Numbered from the stretch's first letter, positions 24,910-33,971 are shown. The stretch: DNA of 64,000 nucleotides from Kibdelosporangium aridum (GCF_900176515.1 NZ_FWXV01000003.1:961122-1025121), one strand, 5' to 3'. A program made the numbers and translations. The notes: generated from the sequence alone by a model not told the origin.

Positions 24910-25824
24910 GTGAGCGACGACTTCGACACACGGACGCTGCAGCTCAAGGGCGACATCATCGCGACCCTGGTGCGCGTGCCCGCCGACGGCGAGACCCGCG
25001 GCGCGATTCTCTACGTGCACGGATTCGCCGACTACTTCTTCCAGCGGCACGTCGCTGAGCACTTCACCGCGCAGGGCTACGACTTCTACGCGGTCGACCT
25101 GCGCTATTACGGTCGCTCGCTGCGTGACGGCGACACGCCGAACTTCGCCCTCGACCTGAGCATCTACTACGAGGAGCTGGACGCCGCCGCCGAACTGATC
25201 CGTGAGGACGGGCACGAGCGGTTCACGGTCATGGCGCACTCCACCGGCGGTCTGATCACGCCGTTGTGGCTGGACGCGCGCAAGGATCTCCCGGTCGACG
25301 CGCTCGTGCTGAACAGTCCGTGGTTCGAGCTCGCTGAGCCGTGGCTTGCGCGCACTGTCGGCACTGCCGCGATCAAGGCGCTCGGGCGCTATTTGCCGAA
25401 GCTCGTGCTGCGCCCCGGGCTTGGCGGGGTGTACGGCCAGAGCATCCACAAGGACCACCACGGCGAGTGGGATTTCGATCTCAAGATGAAGCCGCTCAAC
25501 GCGTTCCCGGTGCTGCTGGGCTGGCTGCGGGCGATCCGGATCGGGCACGCCAAGCTCCAGGCCGGCCTTGATGTCCGTGTTCCCATCCTCGTGTTGCACT
25601 CGAGCCGCAGTCTGCTGCGTGCCAAGGCGTGGACGCCCGAGGCGATGACCGCCGACACCGTTCTGGATGTCGCCGACATGGTGAAATATGCGCCAAAACT
25701 GGGGCGTGACGTCACGGTCGTGGAGATCGCGGACGGTCTGCACGACCTGTTCCTGTCCGCCGAGGCGGTCCGGACCAAGGCGTTGACCGAAGTTGACAAC
25801 TGGCTGGCCCGACAGGCGTCATAA
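24910..25824 (+). CDS. Alpha/beta hydrolase, monoacylglycerol lipase-like
   Basis: A 304-residue serine hydrolase. GAILYVHGFADYF is the oxyanion-hole strand (HGF), VMAHSTGGLI holds the nucleophile Ser (the usual GHS is AHS here), and ADGLHDLF supplies the catalytic His. The overall length and the YAVDLRYYGRS segment resemble monoacylglycerol lipases and lysophospholipases. No signal peptide. It is divergent from the CysG-like gene and 42 bp upstream of the DeoR regulator gene. Confidence 0.85.
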   Translation: MSDDFDTRTLQLKGDIIATLVRVPADGETRGAILYVHGFADYFFQRHVAEHFTAQGYDFYAVDLRYYGRSLRDGDTPNFALDLSIYYEELDAAAELIREDGHERFTVMAHSTGGLITPLWLDARKDLPVDALVLNSPWFELAEPWLARTVGTAAIKALGRYLPKLVLRPGLGGVYGQSIHKDHHGEWDFDLKMKPLNAFPVLLGWLRAIRIGHAKLQAGLDVRVPILVLHSSRSLLRAKAWTPEAMTADTVLDVADMVKYAPKLGRDVTVVEIADGLHDLFLSAEAVRTKALTEVDNWLARQAS

Positions 25825-25836
25825 CCGATCACTTTC
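25823..25836 (+). promoter_or_regulatory. Candidate DeoR operator upstream of the regulator gene
   Basis: AACCGATCACTTTC lies 30 bp before the DeoR-type regulator start, overlapping the end of the hydrolase gene. A 13-of-14 copy (AACCGATCAGTTTC) lies upstream of the sugar ABC operon, which suggests one regulator binds both. Confidence 0.45.
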
Positions 25837-25866
25837 AGTACACAAGTGGTCAGGTAACCTCGGCGC

Positions 25867-26631
25867 ATGTTCGCCGCCGAACGCCGCCAGGTCATCCTCG
25901 AACTCGTCAGATCCAACGGAGCCGTATCGCTGCGTGAGCTCGCGCGCATCGTCAAGACAAGCGAGGTGACGGTCCGCCGCGACCTGCGGCAACTGGAAGC
26001 CGAAGGCATGCTCGCGCGGCGACACGGCGGCGCCGTGGCCAACGACCGGACGGCCTACGAGCCCAGCTACAACGAGAAAACCGGGGTTGCCAGCGACGAG
26101 AAGGCGGCGATCGCGGACCTGGCCGCTGAACTGGTGTCACCAGGTGACGCCATCGTCATCGGCGCGGGAACGACCACGCTCGCGTTGGCCAAGCGGTTGG
26201 CTAGATTGTCCGAGTTAACGGTTGTCACGAATTCCCTCTTGGCTGCGCAAGCGTTTGCGAGATCGCCGGGAGTCGAGGTGATGGTCACTGGCGGCCTGTT
26301 GCGTGGCTCCATTCACGCCCTGGTCGGCAGCGCGGCCGAGAACAGTGTCGCGACTTTGCGTGTACGGCGTGCATTTCTCTCTGGCAACGGGCTTACGGCA
26401 GCCCGCGGTATGTCCACTCCGAACTCCGCCGTTGCCGCGATCGATCGCGCCTTGGCAGCGACCGCGAGCGAGGTCGTTGCCTTGATGGACAACACCAAGG
26501 TCGGCATCGACACAATGGTCCAAACGGTACCCGCGAGCAGCATCAGCCATGTCGTGACGGACGCGGCCGCCGACCCGGAAGAGCTTGCCGCGCTGCGATC
26601 TTCGGGCGTCACCGTCCACATTGCCCAATAG
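25867..26631 (+). CDS. DeoR-family transcriptional regulator
   Basis: A 254-residue regulator. The N-terminal winged helix-turn-helix has the family sequence RRQVILELVRSNGAVSLRELA and SEVTVRRDLRQLEAEGMLARRHGGAV. The C-terminal DeoRC sugar-phosphate sensor domain has GDAIVIGAGTTTLALAKRL and VMVTGGLLRGSIHALVG (phosphate-binding Gly/Thr). These regulators bind a phosphorylated sugar and usually repress nearby catabolic operons. The ABC importer genes follow 173 bp downstream, and both genes have a matching candidate operator. Confidence 0.92.
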   Translation: MFAAERRQVILELVRSNGAVSLRELARIVKTSEVTVRRDLRQLEAEGMLARRHGGAVANDRTAYEPSYNEKTGVASDEKAAIADLAAELVSPGDAIVIGAGTTTLALAKRLARLSELTVVTNSLLAAQAFARSPGVEVMVTGGLLRGSIHALVGSAAENSVATLRVRRAFLSGNGLTAARGMSTPNSAVAAIDRALAATASEVVALMDNTKVGIDTMVQTVPASSISHVVTDAAADPEELAALRSSGVTVHIAQ

Positions 26632-26678
26632 CGCATCAAGCAACAAAACGGTGTTGCGATGACCGATTTCCTGCCCTG

Positions 26679-26692
26679 AACCGATCAGTTTC
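26679..26692 (+). promoter_or_regulatory. Candidate DeoR operator upstream of the sugar ABC operon
   Basis: AACCGATCAGTTTC lies about 113 bp upstream of the ABC ATPase start, and the partial copy GACCGATTTC occurs 18 bp earlier. It matches the site before the deoR gene except at one base. The following CGATCG extends it into a short inverted repeat. Confidence 0.45.
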
Positions 26693-26804
26693 GATCGTAA
26701 CGCCACAGCCCTTGACGATTGGTCTGGACGCAGTAACTAATAGAACTCACGTCGTCACGAACGGGTGATCCCGTGTCCGCCGATCGGCTCAAAGGGAGGC
26801 TGGC

Positions 26805-28289
26805 TTGCTTGAAGCCGTACGGGTGACGAAACGGTTCGCCGGCGTGCCAGCCCTGCGTGACGTCGACTTCCTGCTGGAGCGCGGGCAAGTGCATGCACTG
26901 GCCGGGGAAAACGGCGCGGGCAAGTCCACTCTGGTCAAGGTACTGACCGGCGCGCTGCAGCCGGACAAGGGCATGGTGTTCCACAAGGGACAACCGGTTC
27001 AGTTCACCGGCCCGCATGACGCAATAGCGCGGGGAATCAGCACGGTGTACCAGGACACGAACCTGATCGGCTCGATGTCGGTCAGCGCCAACCTGTTTCT
27101 CGGCAGAGAGCCACGAAACCGGCTGGGGCTGGTGAATTTCCGACAGATGCACGCGGCCGCCACCCGGTTGCTCGACTCCTTCGGCCTGATGATCGATCCA
27201 CGTCTGAAACTGCGGTCGTTCACCCCCGGCGTCCGGCAGATGATCGCCATCGCTCGCGCGGTGGACACGGATGCGCGAGTGGTGATCCTCGACGAACCCA
27301 CGGCGTCACTGGAGCCACCGGAGATCGACACGCTCTTCGAAGTCATTCGCAAGCTGTACGAGCGCGATGTCGCCGTGGTGTACATCAGCCACCAGCTGAC
27401 CGAGTTGTACCAGATCTGCAACCGCATCACGGTGTTGCGGGACGGCCAAGTCGTCCATAGTGGACTGATGTCGGCAATCGGCCCGAGCAAGCTGTTGGCC
27501 ACGATGCTCGGTCGCGATCTTGCCGAGATCCATCCGCACCACACGCACTCCGCGTCGCGGAGGTCTGTTTTGCAGGCGCACGGGCTTTTTCGGCACGCCG
27601 CGATTGACAACGTTGACATCGACGTACGCGCAGGTGAAGTAGTAGGTCTCGGCGGGCTGCACGGTTCCGGCCGCAGTGAAACGGTCAAAGCCCTTGCCGG
27701 ACTGGGACAACTCGACCGCGGCACGGTCGAGGTCCACGGCAAGCCGATCCAGACCGGCTCCGCGGCCAAAGCAATTCGCGCGGGCATCGTGCTGGTTCCT
27801 GAGGACCGCAAAGCAGAAGGGCTCATCCCCAGCTTGTCCGTGCGGGAGAACATCGTTCTCGCCGCGCTGCCGCGGCTGTCGCGCGCGGGCATCGTGTCAC
27901 GGTCCAAACAGGACAAAGTGGTCGAGACGTTCATGCGGCGGTTGCGCATCCGGGCAGCCAGTGCGGAACAGCCGGTCCGGGAACTGTCCGGTGGCAACCA
28001 ACAGAAGGTGATGCTTGCCAGATGGCTCGCGATGAGCCCGAAGGTGCTCCTGCTTGACGAGCCGACGCGCGGCATCGACGTCGCCGCCAAGCTCGAAGTC
28101 CGTGCCCTGGTTGACGAACTGGCCGCGCAAGGGCTTGGCATCGTGCTCGTGTCCAGTGACGTACAGGAGCTCGTCGCGGGCGCCGACCGGGTTGTCGTGC
28201 TGCGCGAAGGCGCCCGTATCGCGGAACTGAGTGGCGAACAGGTCACCACGGACAAGGTGATGTCGGTGATCGCCGAGGGGCCTCGATGA
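26805..28289 (+). CDS. Sugar ABC transporter, two-domain ATPase (RbsA-like)
   Basis: A 494-residue tandem ATPase of carbohydrate importers. The first domain has Walker A GENGAGKSTLVK, a divergent signature FTPGVRQMIAIARA and Walker B VVILDEPTASLE. The second has the degenerate Walker A GLHGSGRSETVK typical of this subfamily, signature LSGGNQQKVMLARWL and Walker B VLLLDEPTRGID. The start is TTG with GGGAGG five bases upstream; no better start exists. It overlaps the first permease gene by four bases. No substrate-binding protein or sugar kinase gene is linked. Confidence 0.92.
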   Translation: MLEAVRVTKRFAGVPALRDVDFLLERGQVHALAGENGAGKSTLVKVLTGALQPDKGMVFHKGQPVQFTGPHDAIARGISTVYQDTNLIGSMSVSANLFLGREPRNRLGLVNFRQMHAAATRLLDSFGLMIDPRLKLRSFTPGVRQMIAIARAVDTDARVVILDEPTASLEPPEIDTLFEVIRKLYERDVAVVYISHQLTELYQICNRITVLRDGQVVHSGLMSAIGPSKLLATMLGRDLAEIHPHHTHSASRRSVLQAHGLFRHAAIDNVDIDVRAGEVVGLGGLHGSGRSETVKALAGLGQLDRGTVEVHGKPIQTGSAAKAIRAGIVLVPEDRKAEGLIPSLSVRENIVLAALPRLSRAGIVSRSKQDKVVETFMRRLRIRAASAEQPVRELSGGNQQKVMLARWLAMSPKVLLLDEPTRGIDVAAKLEVRALVDELAAQGLGIVLVSSDVQELVAGADRVVVLREGARIAELSGEQVTTDKVMSVIAEGPR

Positions 28290-29119
28290 CGCGAACCCAG
28301 GTCTGGGTGAGCCGTGGTTACTGCGTCTACGCGGCCCTCGCGGTGCTCGTGGTCATCAACTTCACGATCTCCGACGACTTCCTGTCCCTGGAAACGCTGT
28401 ACACACAAGTGGTCGCGGTGGCGCCGGTGGTGATCGCGGCACTGGGCGTGGCATTGGTGATCGGGACCGGCGGGATCGACTTGTCCATCGGCGCGGTGAT
28501 GGCGATCAGCACCGCGCTTTTTGCGGTGTCCCCCATGCTCGCACTGCTCGCCGGAGTTCTGGCCGGGACGTTGTCGGGTTCGCTCGTCGCGGTCTTCGGA
28601 GTCCAGCCGATCGTGGCGACATTGGCGATCCTGGTCGGCGGTCGCGGGCTGGCAAGCGTGCTCGCGGATGGCCAAACGCCGGGCAGCATCCCGTATCCGG
28701 TGTTGATCGCGGCAATTCTGGTTGTGCTCGTCGGTTTTCTGGTCCAGCGAACCACGTATGGCCGCCAGCTGGTCGCGATCGGCGGCAACCGCAAGGCTGC
28801 CGGATACTCAGGTCTTCCGGTGACCCGGGTGCTGATCACGACGTATGTCCTTTGCGGCCTGTTTGCCGCGTTGGCCGGTACTCTTCCTGCACCACAACAT
28901 GTTTACCCGATCACCACCGGGCTGGCGTCGATCAGCGCGGTGATCGTCAGCGGAACACCGTTGTCGGGCGGGCAAGTCCGCGTATCCGGCACAGTCGCGG
29001 GCGCGTTCGTGATGCAGTTGCTCACGACGGCGTTGCTCACGTTGAAAACACCGACATCGGTCATCCTGATGGTCCACGCGGTGATCATCATTGTCGCGGT
29101 ACTGCGGGGTACGCGATGA
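28286..29119 (+). CDS. Sugar ABC transporter permease 1
   Basis: A 277-residue hydrophobic protein of the RbsC/LsrC/LsrD type with about eight to nine transmembrane helices. ALGVALVIGTGGIDLSIGAVMAI is the conserved motif of this permease family (compare TGGIDLSVG), and GRQLVAIGGNRKAAGYSGL is the cytoplasmic loop that contacts the ATPase. Start and stop codons overlap neighbours by ATGA on both sides, so all three importer genes are translationally coupled. Confidence 0.9.
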   Translation: MTRTQVWVSRGYCVYAALAVLVVINFTISDDFLSLETLYTQVVAVAPVVIAALGVALVIGTGGIDLSIGAVMAISTALFAVSPMLALLAGVLAGTLSGSLVAVFGVQPIVATLAILVGGRGLASVLADGQTPGSIPYPVLIAAILVVLVGFLVQRTTYGRQLVAIGGNRKAAGYSGLPVTRVLITTYVLCGLFAALAGTLPAPQHVYPITTGLASISAVIVSGTPLSGGQVRVSGTVAGAFVMQLLTTALLTLKTPTSVILMVHAVIIIVAVLRGTR

Positions 29120-30006
29120 CGCGTGTGGCGCCCGCGATTCTCGTACTGCTTCTGGTCTTCACCCCGCATCCGTTCAATCACCTGAGCACCGTGGCGAATC
29201 AGGCATCGGCACTCGCGATTGTCGCCGTGGGCATGACAATGGTCGTCGTCACCAAAGGCGTCGACCTATCCGTCGGTGCGGTCTATGCGTTGGGTGCTGT
29301 GCTCGCGGCTTACGCGTCGCAGTGGGGTGTGCTTCCCGCTTTACTGCTCCCGCTGGTCGCCGGTGCCTTTCTTGGTGCGACGCAAGGCTGGCTCATTGGC
29401 CGGAAACGCTTGGCGCCGTTCATCGTGACCATCAGCGGACTGCTTTTCGCCCGCGGCTTCGGGCATCTCATCACCAACGAAGGACAACGAATTCACACTG
29501 TGCCACCAGATTCAGGCTTCCGAGCGCTCGGGCACATCGCTGTCGCGATCGCACTGGGGGTCACGCTGCTGTGTGGATTGTTGTTGCGGCGCACGTCTTT
29601 CGGCATGCGTATGACGGCAGTCGGCGGCTCGGAGGATGCCAGCGACCTGATGGGCGTGCCCGTCGCGAGAACCAAGATCCTGGTGTACACACTGTCCGGC
29701 ACGTTGGCCGGACTCGCGGGCGCGATCGCGGCCGCCCAACTCGGCTCGGCGACCGCGAACATCGGTATCGGCCTTGAACTGCAGGCAATCGCCGCCGTGG
29801 CCATCGGCGGCACGATGCTGTGCGGCGGTTCAGGCACGGTCGCGGGGACCTTGGCCGGGGTGGGGGTGCTCTGGATGATCCGTGACCTGGTCGACCAGAG
29901 CCCCGACATGCAGGCCGTGATCAGCGGCGCCCTGCTGATCGTGATCGTCGTGGCGTACGCCCTGCTCCGCCGGAAACGATCAGGCTCGTTTACGCAGACG
30001 GAGTGA
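29116..30006 (+). CDS. Sugar ABC transporter permease 2
   Basis: A 296-residue second permease of the same family, with IVAVGMTMVVVTKGVDLSVGAVYALG as the family motif and FGMRMTAVGGSEDASDLMGV as the ATPase-contact loop. The two permeases differ enough to form a heterodimer, as in Lsr or rhamnose importers. The 3' end overlaps the convergent SDR gene by 27 bp. No binding-protein gene follows, which is unusual for an importer. Confidence 0.9.
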   Translation: MTRVAPAILVLLLVFTPHPFNHLSTVANQASALAIVAVGMTMVVVTKGVDLSVGAVYALGAVLAAYASQWGVLPALLLPLVAGAFLGATQGWLIGRKRLAPFIVTISGLLFARGFGHLITNEGQRIHTVPPDSGFRALGHIAVAIALGVTLLCGLLLRRTSFGMRMTAVGGSEDASDLMGVPVARTKILVYTLSGTLAGLAGAIAAAQLGSATANIGIGLELQAIAAVAIGGTMLCGGSGTVAGTLAGVGVLWMIRDLVDQSPDMQAVISGALLIVIVVAYALLRRKRSGSFTQTE

Positions 30007-30732
30007 CGTCCAGCTGCCGTCGGCGGTCCAGCCGCCGTCGACCGGGAGTGCGACGCCGTTGATGAACCCGGACAACTCAGGATCGGCCAGAAAGGCCACG
30101 GCGGAGGCGATGTCGCCGGGTGCGGCGAAGCGGCCCATCGGGACCTGGCCGGTGATGTCGTCGTCGGTGTAACCGCCGCTGGCCTGGTCGGCGACGTCCA
30201 TCTCGGTCTTGACCCAGCCGGGGCAGACGGCGTTCACGCGGACTCCCCTTCCGCCCCATTCCGCGGCCAATGTCCTGGTCAGGCCGATCAGGCCGTGTTT
30301 GCTCGTGTTGTACGCGGCCCGGTCCGAGACGCCTTGCAGGCCAGCGATGGACGCGATGTTCACGATCGATCCCGAGCCCGCGGCCAGCATGTCGCGGCCG
30401 AATTCCTGGCTGAGCAGGAAGGGCCCGGTCAGGTTGACGTCCAGCACCTTGCGCCACTGCTCGACGGTCGTGTCTTCGGCCGGTTGGAGCAACGAGACGC
30501 CCGCGTTGTTCACGAGTACGTCGATCCGGCCGAAAGTGGACCTGACCTGCGCGGCCAGCGATGCCACATCGGACGGATCACTCACGTCGCCGATCACCGT
30601 CAGGGCACCCGATTCGGCGGGTTCCCGCAGGTCAGTGAGGACTGTGGCGTATCCGCGGCCGGCCAGCGTCCGCGCGACTTCGCGGCCGATCCCTTGCGCG
30701 GCGCCGGTGATCACGGCGACAGGTGTGGTCAT
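29980..30732 (-). CDS. Short-chain dehydrogenase/reductase
   Basis: A 250-residue classical SDR: cofactor motif TGAAQGIGREVA, NNAG in DVLVNNAGVSL, catalytic Ser in NIASIAGL, YNTSK (Tyr and Lys), and C-terminal PVDGGWTADGSW. The VLTDLREP segment after strand 2 has an acidic residue, which favours NAD(H). It converges on the sugar importer operon with a 27-bp overlap. A sugar or polyol dehydrogenase role would fit the location but is not shown. Confidence 0.9.
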   Translation of the reverse strand: MTTPVAVITGAAQGIGREVARTLAGRGYATVLTDLREPAESGALTVIGDVSDPSDVASLAAQVRSTFGRIDVLVNNAGVSLLQPAEDTTVEQWRKVLDVNLTGPFLLSQEFGRDMLAAGSGSIVNIASIAGLQGVSDRAAYNTSKHGLIGLTRTLAAEWGGRGVRVNAVCPGWVKTEMDVADQASGGYTDDDITGQVPMGRFAAPGDIASAVAFLADPELSGFINGVALPVDGGWTADGSWTSLRLRKRA

Positions 30733-30843
30733 GGCGTCATCTCATCAGATTCGCCGATTGTTGGCGGAGCCGTCACCACCCATGATTAGCCTCGTTACCC
30801 GTCGCAACTGACCCTGCACCCACCGCGAACGGAGTGTCCAACC

Positions 30844-32001
30844 GTGGAACGTCGCAGTTTCTTACGAGTGGGAGTCGTCGGAGCAGCCGCCGCCGTATTC
30901 GGCGGAGCCTCCTGGCACGACGCCTTCGCCGCAACCGCTCAGCCTGGGCCGAGCCCGTACGGGCCGCTGCAGGCAGCGGACGCGAACGGCGTCATGCTGC
31001 CGAGTGGCTTCACCAGCCGGGTTGTCGCCCGGACCGGTCAGCGCGTCGCCGGCACGAACTACACCTGGCACCCGGCCCCGGACGGCGGCGCGTGTTTCGC
31101 CGACGGCACGGGCTGGATCTACACGTCCAACAGCGAAGTCGCCATCACCGGCGGCGCAGGCTCGATCAAGTTCGACGCCAACGGCAACATCACCAGCGCG
31201 TACCGGACGTTGTCCGCGACCAACGTGAACTGCGCGGGGGGCGCGACGCCTTGGAACACGTGGCTTTCCTGTGAGGAAGTCGACCGCGGTTATGTCTACG
31301 AAACGGATCCGTGGGGCGTGAAGGCCGCGGTCCGCCGTCCGGCGATGGGACGGTTCAAGCACGAGGCTTGCGCGGCCGACCCGGACCGGAAGGTCATCTA
31401 CATGACCGAGGACGTGTCGGACGGCGCGTTCTACCGGTTCATCCCGAACACTTGGGGCGATCTGTCGGCCGGCCGCCTCGAGGTGATGATCGGGTCGAAC
31501 TCGCAGACCAGTGGACCGGTTACCTGGCAGCAGGTTCCGGACGTGGACGGGAGCCCGGCGACGCGGAGTCAGGTTGCTGGAACCAAGCGGTTCAACGGTG
31601 GCGAGGGGTGTTACTACGCCGCCGGGGTCTGCTGGTTCACGACCAAGGGCGACGGCCGGGTGTGGGCGTATGACGCGGTTAACAGCACGATCAGCCTGAC
31701 TTACGACGACTCGCTCGTCTCCGGCGGCACGCCGCCGCTGACCGGCGTGGACAACGTGACGCGGTCGAGTGCGGGGGATCTCTTTGTTGCTGAGGATGGC
31801 GGCAACATGGAGATCTGCATCATCACGCCGAATGCGATCGTGGCGCCGTTCCTGCGGATCAACGGGCAGAGCAGTTCGGAGATCACCGGGCCCGCGTTCT
31901 CGCCGAACGGCAAGCGGTTGTACTTCTCTTCGCAGCGCGGGACTTCCGGGAGCAGCAGTGGTGGGATCACCTATGAGGTAACGGGTCCGTTCCGGGCCTA
32001 G
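30844..32001 (+). CDS. Tat-exported PhoX-like protein (DUF839)
   Basis: A 385-residue protein with a twin-arginine signal (MERRSFLRVGVVGAAAAVFGG, cleaved near AFA-ATA). The mature part is a beta-propeller of the DUF839/PhoX type with WNTWLSCEEV, GRFKHEACAADP, YMTEDVSDGAFYRF, GGEGCYYAAGVCWF and VAEDGGNMEI, matching metal-binding stretches of PhoX-like phosphatases (Ca and Fe sites). It is shorter than PhoX phosphatases (about 600 residues), so phosphatase activity is uncertain. The GTG start is the only one that gives the Tat signal. Confidence 0.85.
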   Translation: MERRSFLRVGVVGAAAAVFGGASWHDAFAATAQPGPSPYGPLQAADANGVMLPSGFTSRVVARTGQRVAGTNYTWHPAPDGGACFADGTGWIYTSNSEVAITGGAGSIKFDANGNITSAYRTLSATNVNCAGGATPWNTWLSCEEVDRGYVYETDPWGVKAAVRRPAMGRFKHEACAADPDRKVIYMTEDVSDGAFYRFIPNTWGDLSAGRLEVMIGSNSQTSGPVTWQQVPDVDGSPATRSQVAGTKRFNGGEGCYYAAGVCWFTTKGDGRVWAYDAVNSTISLTYDDSLVSGGTPPLTGVDNVTRSSAGDLFVAEDGGNMEICIITPNAIVAPFLRINGQSSSEITGPAFSPNGKRLYFSSQRGTSGSSSGGITYEVTGPFRA

Positions 32002-32053
32002 ATGCTTTAGCTGGCCGGGGCGGCGCGATTTGCCCTTTGCTCAACCGCTTTTC

Positions 32054-32087
32054 CTCGCTGGGAATCTCGGTCGAGGTTCCCAGCGAG
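32054..32087. terminator. Hairpin between PhoX-like and PIG-L genes
   Basis: A perfect 11-bp inverted repeat (CTCGCTGGGAA / TTCCCAGCGAG) with a 12-nt loop lies between these convergent genes. Confidence 0.7.
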
Positions 32088-32094
32088 CCGCCGC

Positions 32095-32811
32095 CTAGGC
32101 CGGGAAGAGCTCGAAGGCCACTGCCGGTTTTCCGCCGAACCGCTCGCCTGCCTGCCTGGCGAAGTCCCGGAGGAACACATTGGGCTCCGACATCGGGCCG
32201 GGGCCGAGGCCTTCGAGGTATTTCCGGTGTGCCTCAAGCGAAGCCACGCCACGGTCCAAACTGGACTCGACATCCACGGCGTGCGTCGCGTTCGGTGAGC
32301 CTGCGATCGCCACCCAGCGCACGCCTTGCCACTTCGCCAGGCCCAGTTCGGGAAAGATCCATTGGTTTCCGGCGTCGCCGACCGCGTCAAGCACTGCCTC
32401 GCCGACGTTTCGGTGGTCCGGCGAGTTGCGGTTGCCACCTGGCCAGAACGGCGCGTAGTTCAGGGTGATCACGAGTTCCGGCCTGTGCCTGCGGATCGCC
32501 GCGGCGATGTCCCTGCGCAGCGGGATGCCGTATTCGATCACACCGTCCTTGTGGCCGAGGAATTCCACTTCGGACACGCCGACGATCCTGGCCGCTTCGA
32601 TCTGCTCTGCTTCGCGCAGCGGACCGCATTCTTCCGGCGGTATGCCGTCGATTCCGGCTTCGCCACGGCTCGCCAGCAGGTACACCACCTTTTTGCCTTC
32701 GTCGACCCAGCGGGCTATTGCCGCGGAGGCACCGTATTCCAGGTCGTCGGGGTGGGCTACGACTGCGAGTGCGCGCTCCCAGTCGGTGGGCATCGGCTCG
32801 AAGTCGGTCAT
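32095..32811 (-). CDS. PIG-L family deacetylase
   Basis: A 238-residue Zn-dependent LmbE/PIG-L N-acetylhydrolase-type protein. AVVAHPDDLEYGAS carries the Zn-binding His-Pro-Asp-Asp, and RNSPDHRNVGEAV gives the second His-rich motif. Relatives include MshB and Mca of mycothiol metabolism, GlcNAc-PI de-N-acetylase and the teicoplanin deacetylase. It is shorter than MshB (about 300 residues) and could act on another N-acyl sugar or antibiotic. The stop of cobM is 2 bp upstream of its start, so the two may be expressed together. Confidence 0.88.
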   Translation of the reverse strand: MTDFEPMPTDWERALAVVAHPDDLEYGASAAIARWVDEGKKVVYLLASRGEAGIDGIPPEECGPLREAEQIEAARIVGVSEVEFLGHKDGVIEYGIPLRRDIAAAIRRHRPELVITLNYAPFWPGGNRNSPDHRNVGEAVLDAVGDAGNQWIFPELGLAKWQGVRWVAIAGSPNATHAVDVESSLDRGVASLEAHRKYLEGLGPGPMSEPNVFLRDFARQAGERFGGKPAVAFELFPA

Positions 32812-32813
32812 GA

Positions 32814-33899
32814 TCAGCTGCTCCGGCGGGCGCGTTGTGGCTGGGCGCGGGTTGTCTTCTTCGCGCCCGTCTTCGCTGTGCTCTTCGCGGGCTGCTTGGC
32901 TCCGGTCTTGTTGGCCGCGGCCGACTTCGCCGCTGCCGCCGTCTTGGCCGGGGTCTTCTTCGCCTGTGCTGTCACGGACTTCGTCGGCGTGCTTGCCGCG
33001 GCAGCCTTGGCGGGCGCCGGTTTCTTCACGGGCTCGGCGACTACCGTGACCCGCTTGGGTTCCGGTTCCTTCTCAGCCGGTGCGCTGACGGGCGCAGGTC
33101 GCGTGTCGGCGCGCCAGCTTGAGCGGCTGCGTGTGCGCGACCAGCGGACTGCGTTCTCCGGACGGCGCCCCGACTCCCCAGGCGCGGAGCGCGCACGACC
33201 GGCCCGCACGGCACAGCCGACCAGGAACAGCGTGTGACGCCAAAGCCTGTGCTGCTTCACCGTTGCGACAAGCTCGCCGATCGTCGTACGGACAACGGTC
33301 TCGTCCGGCCAGCTCACCTTGTACGCGGCCACAACCGGTGTCTCGTCGTCGTAACCACCGGCGCGCAACGCATCGGCCAGCTCGCCGGCGCGTGCGGCCG
33401 GGACGAGCACGGCCATCGTCGTGCCGAACTGCGCGTACTCCTTGATCTGCGCGAGATCGGGCATACCGACGGTTTCTTGGCCAGCCATGATCACGGAGTC
33501 GGCGTACTCAGGCTCGACCAGCGCGACACCCGCCGAAACTGCGGCGGCGGACATGGGCGACACGCCCGCGACAACGTCCGCTGGGAGTCCAACCCGCGCA
33601 CAGATGTCCAACTGTGCGCGCAATCCGCCCCACATGGCTGGGTCGCCTGCGAACAAGCGCGCGACGCGCAGCTTGTCCCGCACCGCTCGGCGGTACACCT
33701 CGACGATCTCGTCGTCGCTGTGCCGGGTCATGTCGATCAGTTCGGCCTCGGGTTTCGTGTTCTCCCGCACCCATCCGGCCTCGATGATGCTCGGTGTCCA
33801 CAACACCACGTCGGCCTCGCCGATACGGCGAGCGCCTCGTACCGTGATCAGGTCCGTTGCCCCCGGACCCGCTCCGACAAAGCTGATTCCTGCGCTCAC
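32814..33899 (-). CDS. cobM: Precorrin-4 C11-methyltransferase with basic Ala/Lys-rich tail
   Basis: The first 235 residues or so are a complete CobM/CbiF tetrapyrrole methyltransferase: GISFVGAGPGATDLITVRGA, FAGDPAMWGGLRAQ, VVAGVSPMSAAAVSAGV and VVAAYKVSWPDETVVRTTIGEL. The product continues for about 125 residues of Ala/Lys/Pro/Thr low complexity (for example KKTPAKTAAAAKSAAANKTG), very like the tails of histone H1-like HupB proteins and not part of the cobalamin enzyme family. The frame is continuous with no stop, so this is a fusion rather than a frameshift artefact. The gene is divergent from bioF. Confidence 0.88.
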   Translation of the reverse strand: MSAGISFVGAGPGATDLITVRGARRIGEADVVLWTPSIIEAGWVRENTKPEAELIDMTRHSDDEIVEVYRRAVRDKLRVARLFAGDPAMWGGLRAQLDICARVGLPADVVAGVSPMSAAAVSAGVALVEPEYADSVIMAGQETVGMPDLAQIKEYAQFGTTMAVLVPAARAGELADALRAGGYDDETPVVAAYKVSWPDETVVRTTIGELVATVKQHRLWRHTLFLVGCAVRAGRARSAPGESGRRPENAVRWSRTRSRSSWRADTRPAPVSAPAEKEPEPKRVTVVAEPVKKPAPAKAAAASTPTKSVTAQAKKTPAKTAAAAKSAAANKTGAKQPAKSTAKTGAKKTTRAQPQRARRSS

Positions 33900-33971
33900 C
33901 CGGCGACCGTACCGTGACGCTCAGCACCTCCCGTGCTCGCCCCACGCACTCGCGATGCGACACTCCAGGGC

